From positions 1,052,151 to 1,116,150 of the forward strand of contig NZ_JAGIAV010000001.1 of the NCBI RefSeq assembly GCF_017744675.1: a stretch of DNA of 64,000 bases, given 5' to 3'. The notes under the pieces are model-generated. The model was given only the letters and a program-made list of their open reading frames with translations. It was not told the origin of the DNA and did no database searches. This stretch comes from Flavobacterium sp. Lineage in GTDB: Bacteria > Bacteroidota > Bacteroidia > Flavobacteriales > Flavobacteriaceae. A program made the position numbers and the translations under genes. Shown in pieces: positions 35,096 to 44,750 of the stretch; the stretch's first letter is position 1, and the number at the start of each line of letters is the position of its first letter.

Positions 35096-35677
35096 ATGGA
35101 ACAAAACGAATTATATCCAATATTTCTAAAGCTTCATAATTTAAATGTATTGATTGTAGGTGGAGGAAATGTAGGTTTGGAAAAGCTTTCATTCTTGCTC
35201 AAGTCAAGTCCGAATGCTAATGTTGAGGTAGTAGCAAAAGAATTTCATTTAGAAATAAAAGTTCTAGCTGAAAAACATCCTTCGATTACATTGACCAAAT
35301 CGAAGTTCAAAAAGAAAATGCTCAAAAAGCGCCACATGGTAATTGCTTGTACAGATAATCTTGAAGTCAATAAAAGAGTGTACAATTTAGCCAGAAAACG
35401 CTATTTGATTTGCAATATAGCCGATACGCCAGATTTATGCGATTATTATTTGGGCGGAATCGTAACAAAAGGAAATGTAAAAATTGCCATTTCGACCAAC
35501 GGAAAATCACCGACAACAGCCAAAAGGCTTCGAGAGTTTTTTGAAGAAGTAATTCCAGAAGACATCAATCAAATGGTTGAGAATCTGAACGAATACCGAA
35601 AAACGCTTAAAGGTAATTTTGAAGATAAGGTTAGAAGAATGAATGAGATTACCTCTTCATTAAAAAATAAAGAGTAA
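35096..35677 (+). CDS. Precorrin-2 dehydrogenase / siroheme ferrochelatase domain protein
   Basis: 193 residues, equivalent to the N-terminal part of CysG (Met8p/SirC type). N-terminal Rossmann motif VLIVGGGNVGLEK, then IACTDNLEVNKRVYNLARKR, ICNIADTPDLCDYYLGGIV and AISTNGKSPTTAKRLREFFE. It completes siroheme synthesis with the upstream SUMT. The start codon abuts a GTTCC repeat, so its ribosome-binding region is repeat-derived. Confidence 0.94.
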   Translation: MEQNELYPIFLKLHNLNVLIVGGGNVGLEKLSFLLKSSPNANVEVVAKEFHLEIKVLAEKHPSITLTKSKFKKKMLKKRHMVIACTDNLEVNKRVYNLARKRYLICNIADTPDLCDYYLGGIVTKGNVKIAISTNGKSPTTAKRLREFFEEVIPEDINQMVENLNEYRKTLKGNFEDKVRRMNEITSSLKNKE

Positions 35678-35775
35678 CAAATACCACATAGAAACGAAAT
35701 GATAAAAATCATTGTCAGTAGAATAAATTATTCGTTTCTTTGTATTATTAAGAATGATTATAAACAACAACCATA

Positions 35776-36828
35776 ATGATTAAAACAGATATACTTATAA
35801 TTGGAGCAGGACCAACAGGTTTATTTGCCGTTTTCGAGGCAGGATTATTGAAATTAAAATGCCACATCCTGGACGCTTTACCACAAGCAGGAGGACAGCT
35901 TTCAGAGTTATATCCTAAGAAACCAATTTATGATATTCCTGGGTTCCCAGAAGTTTTAGCCGGAGATCTTGTAGACGGATTGATGGAGCAGATCAAACAA
36001 TTTGAGCCAGGTTTTACTTTAGGAGAGCGTGCAGAGACAATCGAAAAACAAGAAGACGGAACTTTTATTGTAACGTCTAATAAAGGAACTAAATTTCACG
36101 TGCCAGTTATTGCAATCGCTGGAGGTTTAGGAAGTTTCGAGCCTCGTAAACCACTTATCGAAGATATCGAGTTTTATGAAGATAAAGGAGTAAAATACTT
36201 CATCAAAAATCCTGAGAAATTCAGAGATAAAAGAGTTGTTATTGCTGGAGGAGGAGATTCAGCTTTAGACTGGTCAATTTTCTTGGCAAACGTAGCTTCA
36301 GAAGTAACTTTAATTCACCGTAGAAACGAATTTAGAGGCGCTTTAGATTCTGTAGAAAAAGTGCAGGAATTAAAATCAGCTGGAAAAATTAAATTAATCA
36401 CTCCTGCAGAAGTTATCGGAATTAATGGTGCTGAGCACGTAGAATCGTTAGACATCGAAGAAAACGGAGCACACCGTAAAATCGAGTGTGACTATTTCAT
36501 TCCACTTTTCGGATTAACTCCAAAATTAGGTCCAATTGCAGACTGGGGATTAGAAATCGAGAAAAATGCCATTAAAGTAAACAATGCATTAGATTATCAG
36601 ACCAATATTCCTGGAATCTTCGCCATTGGAGACGTAAATACATACCCTGGAAAATTAAAATTAATCCTTTGTGGTTTCCACGAAGCAACATTAATGTGTC
36701 AGGCTGCTTACCAAATCATCAATCCAGGTAAAAAATACGTATTGAAATATACAACAGTATCTGGAGTAGACGGTTTCGACGGAACTCGTAAAGAAGCTCC
36801 TAAGGCAGTTGTTAAAGCGATTGTTTAG
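35776..36828 (+). CDS. Thioredoxin-reductase-like ferredoxin-NADP reductase
   Basis: 350 residues; FAD motif IIGAGPTGLFAVFEAG at the N-terminus, NADP motif VVIAGGGDSALDW (about 155), and the C-terminal FAIGDVNTYPGKLKLI. There is no CxxC, so it is the FNR (YumC-like) rather than the thioredoxin reductase type. Placed after the siroheme genes, it most likely reduces the ferredoxin that feeds the sulfite reductase. A strong hairpin terminator follows. Confidence 0.93.
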   Translation: MIKTDILIIGAGPTGLFAVFEAGLLKLKCHILDALPQAGGQLSELYPKKPIYDIPGFPEVLAGDLVDGLMEQIKQFEPGFTLGERAETIEKQEDGTFIVTSNKGTKFHVPVIAIAGGLGSFEPRKPLIEDIEFYEDKGVKYFIKNPEKFRDKRVVIAGGGDSALDWSIFLANVASEVTLIHRRNEFRGALDSVEKVQELKSAGKIKLITPAEVIGINGAEHVESLDIEENGAHRKIECDYFIPLFGLTPKLGPIADWGLEIEKNAIKVNNALDYQTNIPGIFAIGDVNTYPGKLKLILCGFHEATLMCQAAYQIINPGKKYVLKYTTVSGVDGFDGTRKEAPKAVVKAIV

Positions 36829-36884
36829 TCTTAAAGATGCTAAGATACTAAGGTTCTAAGCTACTAAGATTTTTAAATATTATG

Positions 36885-36918
36885 AAGCCCAAACTTTTAA
36901 AAGTTTGGGCTTTTTTTA
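36885..36918 (+). terminator. Terminator after the ferredoxin-NADP reductase
   Basis: Arms AAGCCCAAACTTTT and AAAAGTTTGGGCTT with seven following T. It ends the sulfate-assimilation run. Confidence 0.9.
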
Positions 36919-37142
36919 TTCATCAAGGTAAATTCCAGAGGGATGAAATATTGGTAGAAAAGAAATCATGTGTTTGTAAAAGAGCTCCATCGGAGCGAAA
37001 TATATGTCGCTCCGATGGAGCTTTTGTTGTTGGGTTATTGTTTCTATAAATATTGCGCTCCGCTGGAGCTCAAAAAGTTAAAGATTAAATTCAAGAATAA
37101 AAACTTAGTAACTTAGTAGCTCAGAATCTTGAATCTTTAAAA
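36919..37142. repeat. Repeat-filled gap before tfoX
   Basis: Contains an ATATTGGTAG unit (36946-36957), the palindrome GAGCTCCATCGGAGCGA / TCGCTCCGATGGAGCTTTTG (36981-37025), a shorter GCGCTCCGCTGGAGCTC hairpin and TTAGTAACTTAGTAGC strings. Together with the AGATGCTAAGATACTAAGG string and the terminator it makes up a 314-base gene-free stretch; no ORF in it looks real. Confidence 0.65.
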
Positions 37143-37502
37143 ATGGCCTACGACGAAAATAATGCACAAAGAATCCGAACATACCTTCAGTTCAAAGAAG
37201 CTGATTTTTTCGAAAAGAAAATGTTTGGTGGACTTGTTTTTATGGTAGACAATAAAATGTGTTGTGGAACCCGACTTGACAAACAAACAGGAGAAAATCT
37301 GTTGCTTTGCAGAATTGATGATAGTACATATCTAAGTGTATTAGAAAGAGACGATGTAATACCAATGTCAAGCTCTGAAAGACCAATGAAAAACTATATT
37401 TTCGTCACGGAAAACGGCTGGCAAAGAAATAAGGATTTAGAATTATGGTTACAGTTTTGTTTAGATTTTAATCCGCTTGCAAAAGCTAGTAAAAAAAAAT
37501 AA
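37143..37502 (+). CDS. TfoX N-terminal domain protein
   Basis: 119 residues matching the TfoX N-domain: KKMFGGLVFMVDNKMCCGTR near residue 27 and ENLLLCRIDDSTY following. In gammaproteobacteria TfoX (Sxy) controls competence; stand-alone N-domain proteins elsewhere have no fixed role. It has no C-terminal HhH part. It is bordered by repeat-rich gaps on both sides. Confidence 0.9.
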   Translation: MAYDENNAQRIRTYLQFKEADFFEKKMFGGLVFMVDNKMCCGTRLDKQTGENLLLCRIDDSTYLSVLERDDVIPMSSSERPMKNYIFVTENGWQRNKDLELWLQFCLDFNPLAKASKKK

Positions 37503-37588
37503 TTCACTAGAAGCACTAATCATTACCATTATAAAAAACAAACTTAGAGGCTTAGTAACTTAGAACCTCAGAGCCTTAAAAAAAAACA

Positions 37589-37620
37589 TTTGCAAATCGT
37601 ATTGCCATTTCATACCTTTG
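37589..37620 (+). promoter_or_regulatory. Promoter of the SAM riboswitch-metH transcript
   Basis: TTTG (37589-37592), 20 bases, TACCTTTG (37613-37620), exact -7. The string TTTCATACCTTTGCAC is shared with the metK promoter. Confidence 0.75.
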
Positions 37621-37642
37621 CACTGTTCTTAAAAATTATTGT

Positions 37643-37760
37643 TCGTTATCACGAAAGGCGGAGGGATAGACCCGATGAAACCTTAGCAACCCTTTACTAT
37701 AAAGAAGGTGCTAAATTCTACTTTGTATCGTAAACACACGGTATTTAAGATAGATAACAC
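37643..37760 (+). ncRNA. SAM riboswitch (S-box, SAM-I type) upstream of metH
   Basis: P1 strands GTTATC (37645-37650) and GATAAC (37753-37758). Core strings GGCGGAGGGATAGACCCGAT and GAAACCTTAGCAACCC, then GAAGGTGCTAAATTCTAC, match the copy at 20010. Its P4 hairpin is longer and AT-rich. No terminator hairpin with a U-run follows directly; only AAATAC/GTATTT is seen. The next start codon is 330 bases away. Confidence 0.92.
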
Positions 37761-38091
37761 AAATACATTCTCGTATTTCTCAAAACTTTTCCAGACAACA
37801 TACAAATAATTTACTGAAAGGAATTTCGGTAAGGAGCGAATCATTGGCGCATTTTTGCAGTCAATAGTTCCCGCTTTTCGTTGCAATCTTTTGTTCGCCG
37901 CGGCCAACAAAAGGATTTCCACTTCAATCGGGGCTAATGAGCCAGCAATAGTGCACTTTTGGAATTAATGTGAGAAAAAATATCGAAGACTAAACCCGAC
38001 AGGTTTTAAAAACCTGTCGGGTTTAAATAGAGCCTTCAAAACTATAATTAAAAAAAGCTTTGCGCCTTAGCGCCTTAGCGGCAAGAGAAAG
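37761..38091. repeat. 330-base repeat-rich leader between riboswitch and metH
   Basis: Contains a TTCCCGCTTTTCGTTGC / TTCAATCGGGGCTAA bracketed unit with inner CTTTTGTTCGCCGCGG / CCAACAAAAGG (37867-37938), a perfect hairpin AAACCCGACAGGTTTT / AAAACCTGTCGGGTTT (37992-38024), and GCGCCTTAGCGCCTTAGCGG (38063-38082). No convincing ORF is present. Confidence 0.7.
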
Positions 38092-39096
38092 ATGTCGATT
38101 ACAATTCAAGAAGCAATAAAGAAAAATATCCTAATCCTTGACGGAGCAATGGGAACCATGTTACAACGTTACAACTTCTCTGAAGAAGATTTCCGTGGCG
38201 AACGTTTCAAAGATTTCCCGCATCCGTTAAAAGGAAACAACGATTTATTATCCCTAACGCAGCCACAGGCCATTCGTGATGTTCACGCTGCGTACTACGA
38301 AGCAGGAGCAGATATCGTAGAAACCAATACATTCTCGGGAACGACAATTGGTATGGCCGATTACCATATGGAAGATTTGGTTTACGAACTAAACTACGAA
38401 TCGGCTAAACTGGCAAGAGAAGTTGCGGATGAATTCACAGCAAAAAATCCGGAGAAACCACGTTTTGTAGCAGGTTCAATCGGACCAACAAACCGTACGG
38501 CAAGTATGTCTCCAGACGTAAATGATCCAGGTTACAGAGCCGTAACTTTCGATGATTTGCGAATTGCATACAAAGAGCAAGTAGAAGCTTTAATGGACGG
38601 AGGATGCGATTTGCTTTTAGTAGAAACGATTTTCGACACACTAAATGCAAAAGCAGCACTTTTTGCAATTGAAGAAGTAAAAGAAGAACGCAATATCGAT
38701 ATTCCGATCATGGTTTCAGGAACTATTACCGATGCTTCGGGAAGAACACTTTCTGGACAAACGGTTGAAGCATTCCTGATTTCAGTTTCGCATATTCCGT
38801 TATTAAGTGTTGGTTTCAATTGCGCTTTAGGAGCCGATTTATTGAAACCATATTTAAAAACATTAGCACATAATACAAGTTTTAACGTTTCGGCGCATCC
38901 AAATGCAGGATTGCCAAACGCTTTTGGACAATACGATGAAACACCAGAGCAGACTCAAGCTTTCATAAAAGAATATTTAGAAGATAATTTAATCAATATC
39001 ATTGGAGGTTGTTGCGGAACAACTCCAGATCATATTCGATTAATTGCGGAGGTGGCGAAGGATTATAAGCCGAGAGTTGCGACGGTTAATGTGTAA
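38092..39096 (+). CDS. metH: Methionine synthase, homocysteine-binding subunit (split MetH)
   Basis: 334 residues equal to the N-terminal Hcy-methyltransferase module of MetH. Motifs: [31 protein letters not shown], and the zinc-binding cysteines in GFNCALGA (about 243) and [10 protein letters not shown] (about 306-307). The remaining MetH modules are in the gene at 39951, so the enzyme is two polypeptides, as in other Flavobacteriia. A small lipoprotein gene lies in between. Downstream of SAM riboswitch 2. Confidence 0.95.
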   Translation: MSITIQEAIKKNILILDGAMGTMLQRYNFSEEDFRGERFKDFPHPLKGNNDLLSLTQPQAIRDVHAAYYEAGADIVETNTFSGTTIGMADYHMEDLVYELNYESAKLAREVADEFTAKNPEKPRFVAGSIGPTNRTASMSPDVNDPGYRAVTFDDLRIAYKEQVEALMDGGCDLLLVETIFDTLNAKAALFAIEEVKEERNIDIPIMVSGTITDASGRTLSGQTVEAFLISVSHIPLLSVGFNCALGADLLKPYLKTLAHNTSFNVSAHPNAGLPNAFGQYDETPEQTQAFIKEYLEDNLINIIGGCCGTTPDHIRLIAEVAKDYKPRVATVNV

Positions 39097-39114
39097 ATTT
39101 TTTTAAAAAAATTA

Positions 39115-39642
39115 ATGAAAATTAAACATCTAGTTTTATTAGTCTTTCTTTCAGCTTTACTTGCGCGATGTGCTTCGTCAGCAACCATTGAAGGAATGAC
39201 GGTTAAAGATTATAAAACCGAAAAAAAAGTTGGAGATAAAATTTTTATTAAATCTGTTACAGGTGGAAAAAAAACAAATCCATTATGGACGTCTAAGATT
39301 TCTAATGAAAATTTTGAAGAAGCATTTAAAAAGTCTGTTATCGAATCTGAAGTATTTTCGAAAATAGATTCGATTGCAAATGATGAGAATTGGGTTCTAG
39401 AAATTAATTTGATTTCTGTTGATCAACCTTTTTTTGGAATGACCTTTACGGTCAAAACTACAATAGAATATAAATTGTATTATCAAAATAAATTGAGGTT
39501 TAGCAAGAATATTAAACAATCCGGAAGTGCTACAATGTCAGATGCTATTTTAGGAGTAAAAAGGTTGCGATTAGCGAATGAAGTTTCGGCAAAAAATAAT
39601 ATAATTGAGTTACTTCGATCTTTAAACGAAATTTCTCTATAA
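39115..39642 (+). CDS. Small lipoprotein of unknown function
   Basis: 175 residues. The N-terminus MKIKHLVLLVFLSALLARCASSA has a lipobox (LLARC, Cys19), so it is probably membrane-anchored. The rest is beta-rich with no known motif: VGDKIFIKSVTGGKKTNPLW, then ENFEEAFKKSVIESEVFSK. It is inserted between the two metH genes, 18 bases after the first, same strand. There is no reason from sequence to link it to methionine synthesis. Confidence 0.8.
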   Translation: MKIKHLVLLVFLSALLARCASSATIEGMTVKDYKTEKKVGDKIFIKSVTGGKKTNPLWTSKISNENFEEAFKKSVIESEVFSKIDSIANDENWVLEINLISVDQPFFGMTFTVKTTIEYKLYYQNKLRFSKNIKQSGSATMSDAILGVKRLRLANEVSAKNNIIELLRSLNEISL

Positions 39643-39950
39643 AAAGTAGAGCTATAAAATATTACGGTTTAAAATTATAAAAATGCAGTTTTATTCGCGT
39701 GAGGGATAGAAGCGGTTAGCCCACAGCCTGACGAAGGAAGAGCGAGGACTAAGAGCGGATAGCCCGACCCGGAGGGACACGCCCAAAACAATAAACATAA
39801 ATACCTAGGTTTCGAAAACCTTGCAGGACAGATAAATAAAATGTGAGATTGCTTTGTTCGTCGCAAGGACAAGCAAGAGAATGAAAATAAGTTCCGATAG
39901 GAACTAAATATTGGTAGCAACGGAATTCATTCCGTTGAAAATTGAAAGAA
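39643..39950. repeat. 308-base repeat-rich gap inside the metH locus
   Basis: Contains a CGTGAGGGATAGAAGCGG / GCGGATAGCCCGACCC unit (39698-39776), a decayed CCTAGGTTTCGAAAACCTTG hairpin (39805), a REP fragment GATTGCTTTGTTCGTCGCAA (39848), a GTTCCGATAGGAACTAAATA plus TTGGTAG unit (39891-39917) and ACGGAATTCATTCCGT (39920). No gene. Confidence 0.75.
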
Positions 39951-42626
39951 ATGACAGAAAAAAGAAGAGACCTTGTATTATCAGGATTAGAACCTTTGAT
40001 TATTACGCCGGAAAGCGTTTTTGTAAACGTTGGTGAGCGTACGAATGTAACGGGTTCACGAAAATTCCTTCGATTAATCAAGGAAGAGAAATATGACGAG
40101 GCACTTGATATTGCAAGACAGCAGGTAGAAGGAGGAGCTCAAATCATCGATATTAATATGGATGAAGGAATGTTGGACGGTGTAACTGCTATGACCAAAT
40201 TCCTAAACTTGATTGCTGCAGAACCAGATATTTCGAGAGTGCCGATTATGATCGACAGTTCGAAATGGGAAATCATCGAAGCGGGTCTGAAAGTAGTACA
40301 AGGAAAAAGTGTTGTAAACTCGATTTCGCTAAAAGAAGGCGAAGAAGCCTTTATTCATCACGCAAAATTAATCAAACGTTACGGTGCGGCTGCTATTGTA
40401 ATGGCTTTTGACGAAGTAGGTCAGGCCGATAATTACGATCGCCGAGTTGAAATCTGTCAGCGTTCGTATGATATTTTGGTCAATAAAGTAAACTTTCCAC
40501 CACAGGATATTATTTTCGATTTGAACATTTTCCCAGTGGCAACAGGAATGGAAGAACACCGCCTGAATGCTTTGGACTTTTTTAGAGGAACAAAATGGGT
40601 TCGCGAAAACTTGCCGCACGCACATATTAGCGGTGGTGTGAGTAACGTTTCGTTTTCTTTTAGAGGAAATGACGTGGTTCGCGAAGCGATGCACTCGGTG
40701 TTTCTATATCACGCAATCAAAAACGGAATGACAATGGGAATCGTAAATCCAGAGATGTTGACGATTTACGATGATATTCCGAAAGACTTATTAGAACACG
40801 TTGAAGACGTAATTCTAGACAGACGTGACGATGCTACAGAAAGACTTTTAGATTTTGCAGAAAACGTAAAAGGAGAAGTAAAAAGCGATGAAAAAGCGGT
40901 TCAAGAATGGCGTTTAGGATCGGTCCAAGATCGTATTACGCACTCGTTGGTAAAAGGAATCGATGCTTTTATTGAAGAGGATGTTGAAGAAGCGCGTTTA
41001 GCAGCTACAAAACCAATTGAAGTTATCGAGATCAATTTAATGGCTGGAATGAATGTCGTTGGAGATTTATTCGGAAGCGGAAAAATGTTCCTTCCTCAGG
41101 TAGTTAAGTCGGCTCGTGTAATGAAAAAAGCAGTGGCGTATTTATTGCCGTTTATTGAAGCAAGCAAACAAGCAGGCGACAAACAAGGAAACGGAAAAAT
41201 CTTGATGGCGACTGTAAAAGGTGACGTTCACGATATCGGAAAAAATATTGTTTCGGTAGTGTTGGCTTGTAATAATTACGAGATTGTCGATTTAGGAGTA
41301 ATGGTTCCTCCAGAGAAAATTATTTCGGCTGCAATTGAGCATAATGTAGATATTATCGGATTAAGCGGACTGATCACTCCTTCGCTTGACGAAATGGTGT
41401 ATTTAGCCAAAGAATTAGACAAACAAGATATTAAAATCCCGATTATGATTGGTGGGGCAACAACTTCGCGCGCGCATACCGCCGTGAAAATTGCACCTCA
41501 ATATAGAGAAACTGTTATTCACGTAAACGATGCTTCAAGAGCTGTTACTGTTGCAGGAAACCTGTTAGATCATAACCGAAAAATATATGCAGCAGATATT
41601 CGTGCAGAATACGATTCTTTTAGAGAAACGTTCTTAAATCGTTCAAGAGACAAAAACTTCTTAACGATCGAAGATGCTCGTAAAAATAAACTACCGTTGG
41701 ATTGGAGCGAATATACTCCAGTGAAACCAAAAGTAATTGGTGCACAAACCATCGAAGTAGAATTGGATGTTTTGGTTCCGTACATTGACTGGACGCCATT
41801 CTTTCAAACTTGGGAATTGTATGGGAAATATCCAGCAATTTTAACGGATGAGGTTGTAGGCGAACAAGCGACTTCTGTTTTTAATGATGCTCAGGCAATG
41901 CTGAAAGTCATTTTAGCAGAGAAAAAACTAAAAGCAAAAGGTATTTACGGAATTTTCCCTGCGAATCAGGTAAATGACGACGATATCGAATTGCGTGATG
42001 AAAATGGAAAAGTTTTGGAGAAATTCTTAACGCTTCGTCAGCAGTCACAAAAAACGAAAGGCGCTCCAAATATCGCTCTAGCCGATTTTATTCTGCCTAA
42101 AGAAAGTGGTATCGAAGATTATATGGGAGCTTTCTGTGTAACTACTGGTTTTGGTGTAGACGAATGGGCTGCAGAATATGAAAAGAATCTGGATGATTAT
42201 AATTCGATTATGGTTAAAGCGCTTGCAGATCGTTTTGCAGAGGCTTTCGCCGAATATCTTCACGAAAGAGTGCGTAAAGATTTCTGGGGTTATGATTCTG
42301 AAGAATCTTTAACTAATGAAGAATTAATTAAAGAGAATTACAAAGGAATCCGTCCTGCGCCAGGATATCCAGCTTGTCCGGATCACTTGGAGAAACCAAC
42401 GATTTGGAAACTTTTGGATGTTGAAAAACAAATAGGCGTGAAACTGACAGAAAGTATGGCGATGTGGCCAGCTTCTTCGGTTTCAGGATACTATTTCGGA
42501 AATCCAAAAAGTAGATATTTCGGGCTAGGAAAAATAAAAGAAGATCAGGTAAAAGATTACGCCAAACGCCGAAATGTACCGCTTGATTACGCAATGAAAT
42601 GGTTAAACCCTAATATAGCAGATTAA
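39951..42626 (+). CDS. metH: Methionine synthase, folate/cobalamin/activation subunit (split MetH)
   Basis: 891 residues from the ATG at 39951; a TTG 9 bases earlier is also in frame. Pterin-binding domain ([29 protein letters not shown]), cobalamin cap and B12-binding domain with the base-off histidine in [15 protein letters not shown] (about 424), and the SAM-binding activation domain at the end ([41 protein letters not shown]). It transfers the methyl of methyl-THF via B12 to homocysteine bound by the 38092 product. Confidence 0.96.
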   Translation: MTEKRRDLVLSGLEPLIITPESVFVNVGERTNVTGSRKFLRLIKEEKYDEALDIARQQVEGGAQIIDINMDEGMLDGVTAMTKFLNLIAAEPDISRVPIMIDSSKWEIIEAGLKVVQGKSVVNSISLKEGEEAFIHHAKLIKRYGAAAIVMAFDEVGQADNYDRRVEICQRSYDILVNKVNFPPQDIIFDLNIFPVATGMEEHRLNALDFFRGTKWVRENLPHAHISGGVSNVSFSFRGNDVVREAMHSVFLYHAIKNGMTMGIVNPEMLTIYDDIPKDLLEHVEDVILDRRDDATERLLDFAENVKGEVKSDEKAVQEWRLGSVQDRITHSLVKGIDAFIEEDVEEARLAATKPIEVIEINLMAGMNVVGDLFGSGKMFLPQVVKSARVMKKAVAYLLPFIEASKQAGDKQGNGKILMATVKGDVHDIGKNIVSVVLACNNYEIVDLGVMVPPEKIISAAIEHNVDIIGLSGLITPSLDEMVYLAKELDKQDIKIPIMIGGATTSRAHTAVKIAPQYRETVIHVNDASRAVTVAGNLLDHNRKIYAADIRAEYDSFRETFLNRSRDKNFLTIEDARKNKLPLDWSEYTPVKPKVIGAQTIEVELDVLVPYIDWTPFFQTWELYGKYPAILTDEVVGEQATSVFNDAQAMLKVILAEKKLKAKGIYGIFPANQVNDDDIELRDENGKVLEKFLTLRQQSQKTKGAPNIALADFILPKESGIEDYMGAFCVTTGFGVDEWAAEYEKNLDDYNSIMVKALADRFAEAFAEYLHERVRKDFWGYDSEESLTNEELIKENYKGIRPAPGYPACPDHLEKPTIWKLLDVEKQIGVKLTESMAMWPASSVSGYYFGNPKSRYFGLGKIKEDQVKDYAKRRNVPLDYAMKWLNPNIAD

Positions 42627-42639
42627 CGAAGTTATTTTT

Positions 42640-42712
42640 GTTTCAAGTTTCAGGTTTCAAGTTTGCATAGCTTGAAACTTGGAACATGAAACCTGAAACT
42701 TTGAAACAAACA
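42640..42712. repeat. CTTGAAAC-type inverted repeat
   Basis: TTTCAAGTTTCAGGTTTCAA followed 10 bases later by TTGAAACTTGGAACATGAAA and CCTGAAACTTTGAAAC. Related strings precede metZ (24216-24241), cysD (29684-29706) and cysN (30736-30762). Confidence 0.75.
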
Positions 42713-42797
42713 AAAAATGATTGATTTAAGTTTTTGATTTCAGATTTTTTACACGAACAGACTCAAAACTCTTAATTCATAACTCATAACGCAAATA

Positions 42798-43754
42798 ATG
42801 AAAGTAACAGAACATATAGAAAACGCCAAAGGAAAAACATTATTCTCATTTGAAATTATTCCGCCTCAAAAGGGGAAAAGTATTCAGGAATTATACGATA
42901 ATATTGATCCGTTAATGGAGTTTAATCCGCCGTTTATTGATGTAACGACTTCTCGTGAAGAATACATTTACATTGACCGTGGTAACGGACTTTTGGATAA
43001 AAAATTGACCCGTATGCGTCCGGGAACGCTTGGAATTTGCGCTTCTATAAAACATAAATATAATGTTGATACGGTTCCGCATTTGCTTTGTGGCGGTTTT
43101 ACCAAAGAAGAAACGGAATACATGCTGGTTGACTGTCATTATTTAGGAATCAACAACGTAATGGCTCTTCGAGGCGATGCGATGAAAGACGAACAATCTT
43201 TTGTGCCAAAAGCGGGTGGAAATCATTACGCAATCGATCTGGTAAAACAAATTAAAGACTTAAACTGCGGAAAATATCTGCATGAAGTAATTGATGCCGA
43301 CAACAAAGCCGATTTCTGTATTGGAGTGGCTGGTTATCCAGAAAAACATTTAGAATCTCCTTCTTTGCAATCAGATTTAAAAAGATTAAAAGAGAAAGTA
43401 GATGCCGGAGCTGATTATGTAGTAACACAGATGTTTTTTGATAATGCTAAATATTTTGCTTTCGTAGAAAAAGCAAGAGAAATGGGCATCACAATTCCGA
43501 TTATTCCTGGAATTAAGCCAATTGCCGTTCAAAGACATTTACAAGTTTTACCACAAATTTTCAGAATCGATTTGCCAGAAGATTTAATTGATGCGGTAGA
43601 CAAATGCAAAAATAACGCTGAAATCAAACAAGTGGGAATCGAGTGGGCAATTCAGCAGTCATTAGAATTAAAAGCAGCTGGAGTTCCGTTTTTACACTAT
43701 TATTCAATGGGTAAATCAGAGAATATCCGTCAGATTGCGAGTCAGGTTTTTTAA
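42798..43754 (+). CDS. metF: Methylenetetrahydrofolate reductase
   Basis: 318 residues, TIM barrel with FAD. Catalytic Glu in LFSFEIIPPQKG (about 19), VTTSREEYIYIDRGNG, HLLCGGFTKEETE, NNVMALRGDAMKDEQ and TQMFFDNAKYF, the family hallmarks. Makes methyl-THF for the MetH subunits directly upstream. The 171-base gap holds the repeat above and no terminator, so co-transcription with metH is possible. Confidence 0.97.
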   Translation: MKVTEHIENAKGKTLFSFEIIPPQKGKSIQELYDNIDPLMEFNPPFIDVTTSREEYIYIDRGNGLLDKKLTRMRPGTLGICASIKHKYNVDTVPHLLCGGFTKEETEYMLVDCHYLGINNVMALRGDAMKDEQSFVPKAGGNHYAIDLVKQIKDLNCGKYLHEVIDADNKADFCIGVAGYPEKHLESPSLQSDLKRLKEKVDAGADYVVTQMFFDNAKYFAFVEKAREMGITIPIIPGIKPIAVQRHLQVLPQIFRIDLPEDLIDAVDKCKNNAEIKQVGIEWAIQQSLELKAAGVPFLHYYSMGKSENIRQIASQVF

Positions 43755-43767
43755 GGATCGGCCTTAA

Positions 43768-43854
43768 TTGTCATTGCGAGGAACGAAGCAATCTCACGAA
43801 GTATATCTTTGGTGATTTTGTAAATGTGGTTGCTTCGTTCCTCGCAATGACCAA
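43768..43854. repeat. REP-like palindrome, second copy
   Basis: Arms TTGTCATTGCGAGGAACGAA (43768) and GGTTGCTTCGTTCCTCGCAA (43828) are identical to those at 23604-23692; the spacer differs. It sits right after metF. Confidence 0.9.
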
Positions 43855-43899
43855 CATAACGTGGAATTGTTTAATTTAGAAGCTTAAAATTTTCACACC

Positions 43900-44553
43900 A
43901 TGAAAAATGAAGAATTACAAGCCATAGCCTCTCAATTAAAAAATCCAACGGGAGAGAAAGGAATTGAAATGGGAAATATGATGAACGAAACAAACATCAA
44001 TATGACCAAGCATTCCATCCAAAATCTTAATATATCTCAAGGAAATAAAATTCTGGAACTCGGGCACGGAAATGCAGGGCATGTTGAATTTCTTTTTGAA
44101 CAAGCAGAAAGTCTAAAGTATTACGGACTTGAAATGTCTGAATTGATGTTTAAGGAAGCGCGCCAAACCAATAGAAATTTTGTTTCTCAAAAACAGGCTT
44201 TCTTTTCACTTTACGAGGGAAATATAATTCCGTTTGAAGACGAATCTTTCGACAAAATATTTACAGTAAATACCATTTATTTTTGGCAGAAGCCTGAAGA
44301 GTTACTCTCAGAAATTTATAGAGTTTTAAATTCAAATGGAAATTTCTGTCTAACATTTGCTGAAGAAGATTTCATGAAAACCTTGCCATTTACTCAATTT
44401 GGATTTGAGCTTTACAGCACCGAAAAAGCACAGAAATTAATTGAGAAAACAGCTTTCAAAATTGTTTACACCGAAACTCAGACCGAAAAAGTAAAAAGCA
44501 AAACAGGTGAATTGGTCGATAGAGCTTTTACTACAATAGTTTTGGAGAAGTAA
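43900..44553 (+). CDS. SAM-dependent class I methyltransferase
   Basis: 217 residues. Motif I is ILELGHGNAGHVEFLFE (Gly-rich, about 48), followed by YYGLEMSELM (acidic end of strand 2), IIPFEDESFDKIFTVNTIYFW and LSEIYRVLNSNGNFCLTFAE, the UbiE/Methyltransf_11 pattern. Substrate unknown. It follows metF after a REP palindrome, probably an independent unit. Confidence 0.85.
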   Translation: MKNEELQAIASQLKNPTGEKGIEMGNMMNETNINMTKHSIQNLNISQGNKILELGHGNAGHVEFLFEQAESLKYYGLEMSELMFKEARQTNRNFVSQKQAFFSLYEGNIIPFEDESFDKIFTVNTIYFWQKPEELLSEIYRVLNSNGNFCLTFAEEDFMKTLPFTQFGFELYSTEKAQKLIEKTAFKIVYTETQTEKVKSKTGELVDRAFTTIVLEK

Positions 44554-44569
44554 AAAATCAATACATTTT

Positions 44570-44715
44570 ATAAACACATAGAAACATAGATTTATTTTGA
44601 TTTTAATCGAAAAGAATTAAGAGAAAAAACACATTTTTTCACACATAGCTATGTGCATTTAAACAAGTGAAACGCCTTTGTAGACAAAGAGGACTATGTT
44701 TCTATGTGTTTAAAA
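44570..44715. repeat. Long inverted repeat ACACATAGAAACATAG
   Basis: TAAACACATAGAAACATAG (44571) and CTATGTTTCTATGTGTTTAAA (44694) enclose about 105 bases that contain a smaller CACATAGCTATGTG palindrome (44641). Confidence 0.8.
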
Positions 44716-44750
44716 TTATTAGCACAGAATCCTAACCCAATTGTATCATT

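Noticed and set aside
37683..37922. 79-codon antisense ORF across the second riboswitch
   Set aside because: Covers aptamer and repeat sequence; no protein features.
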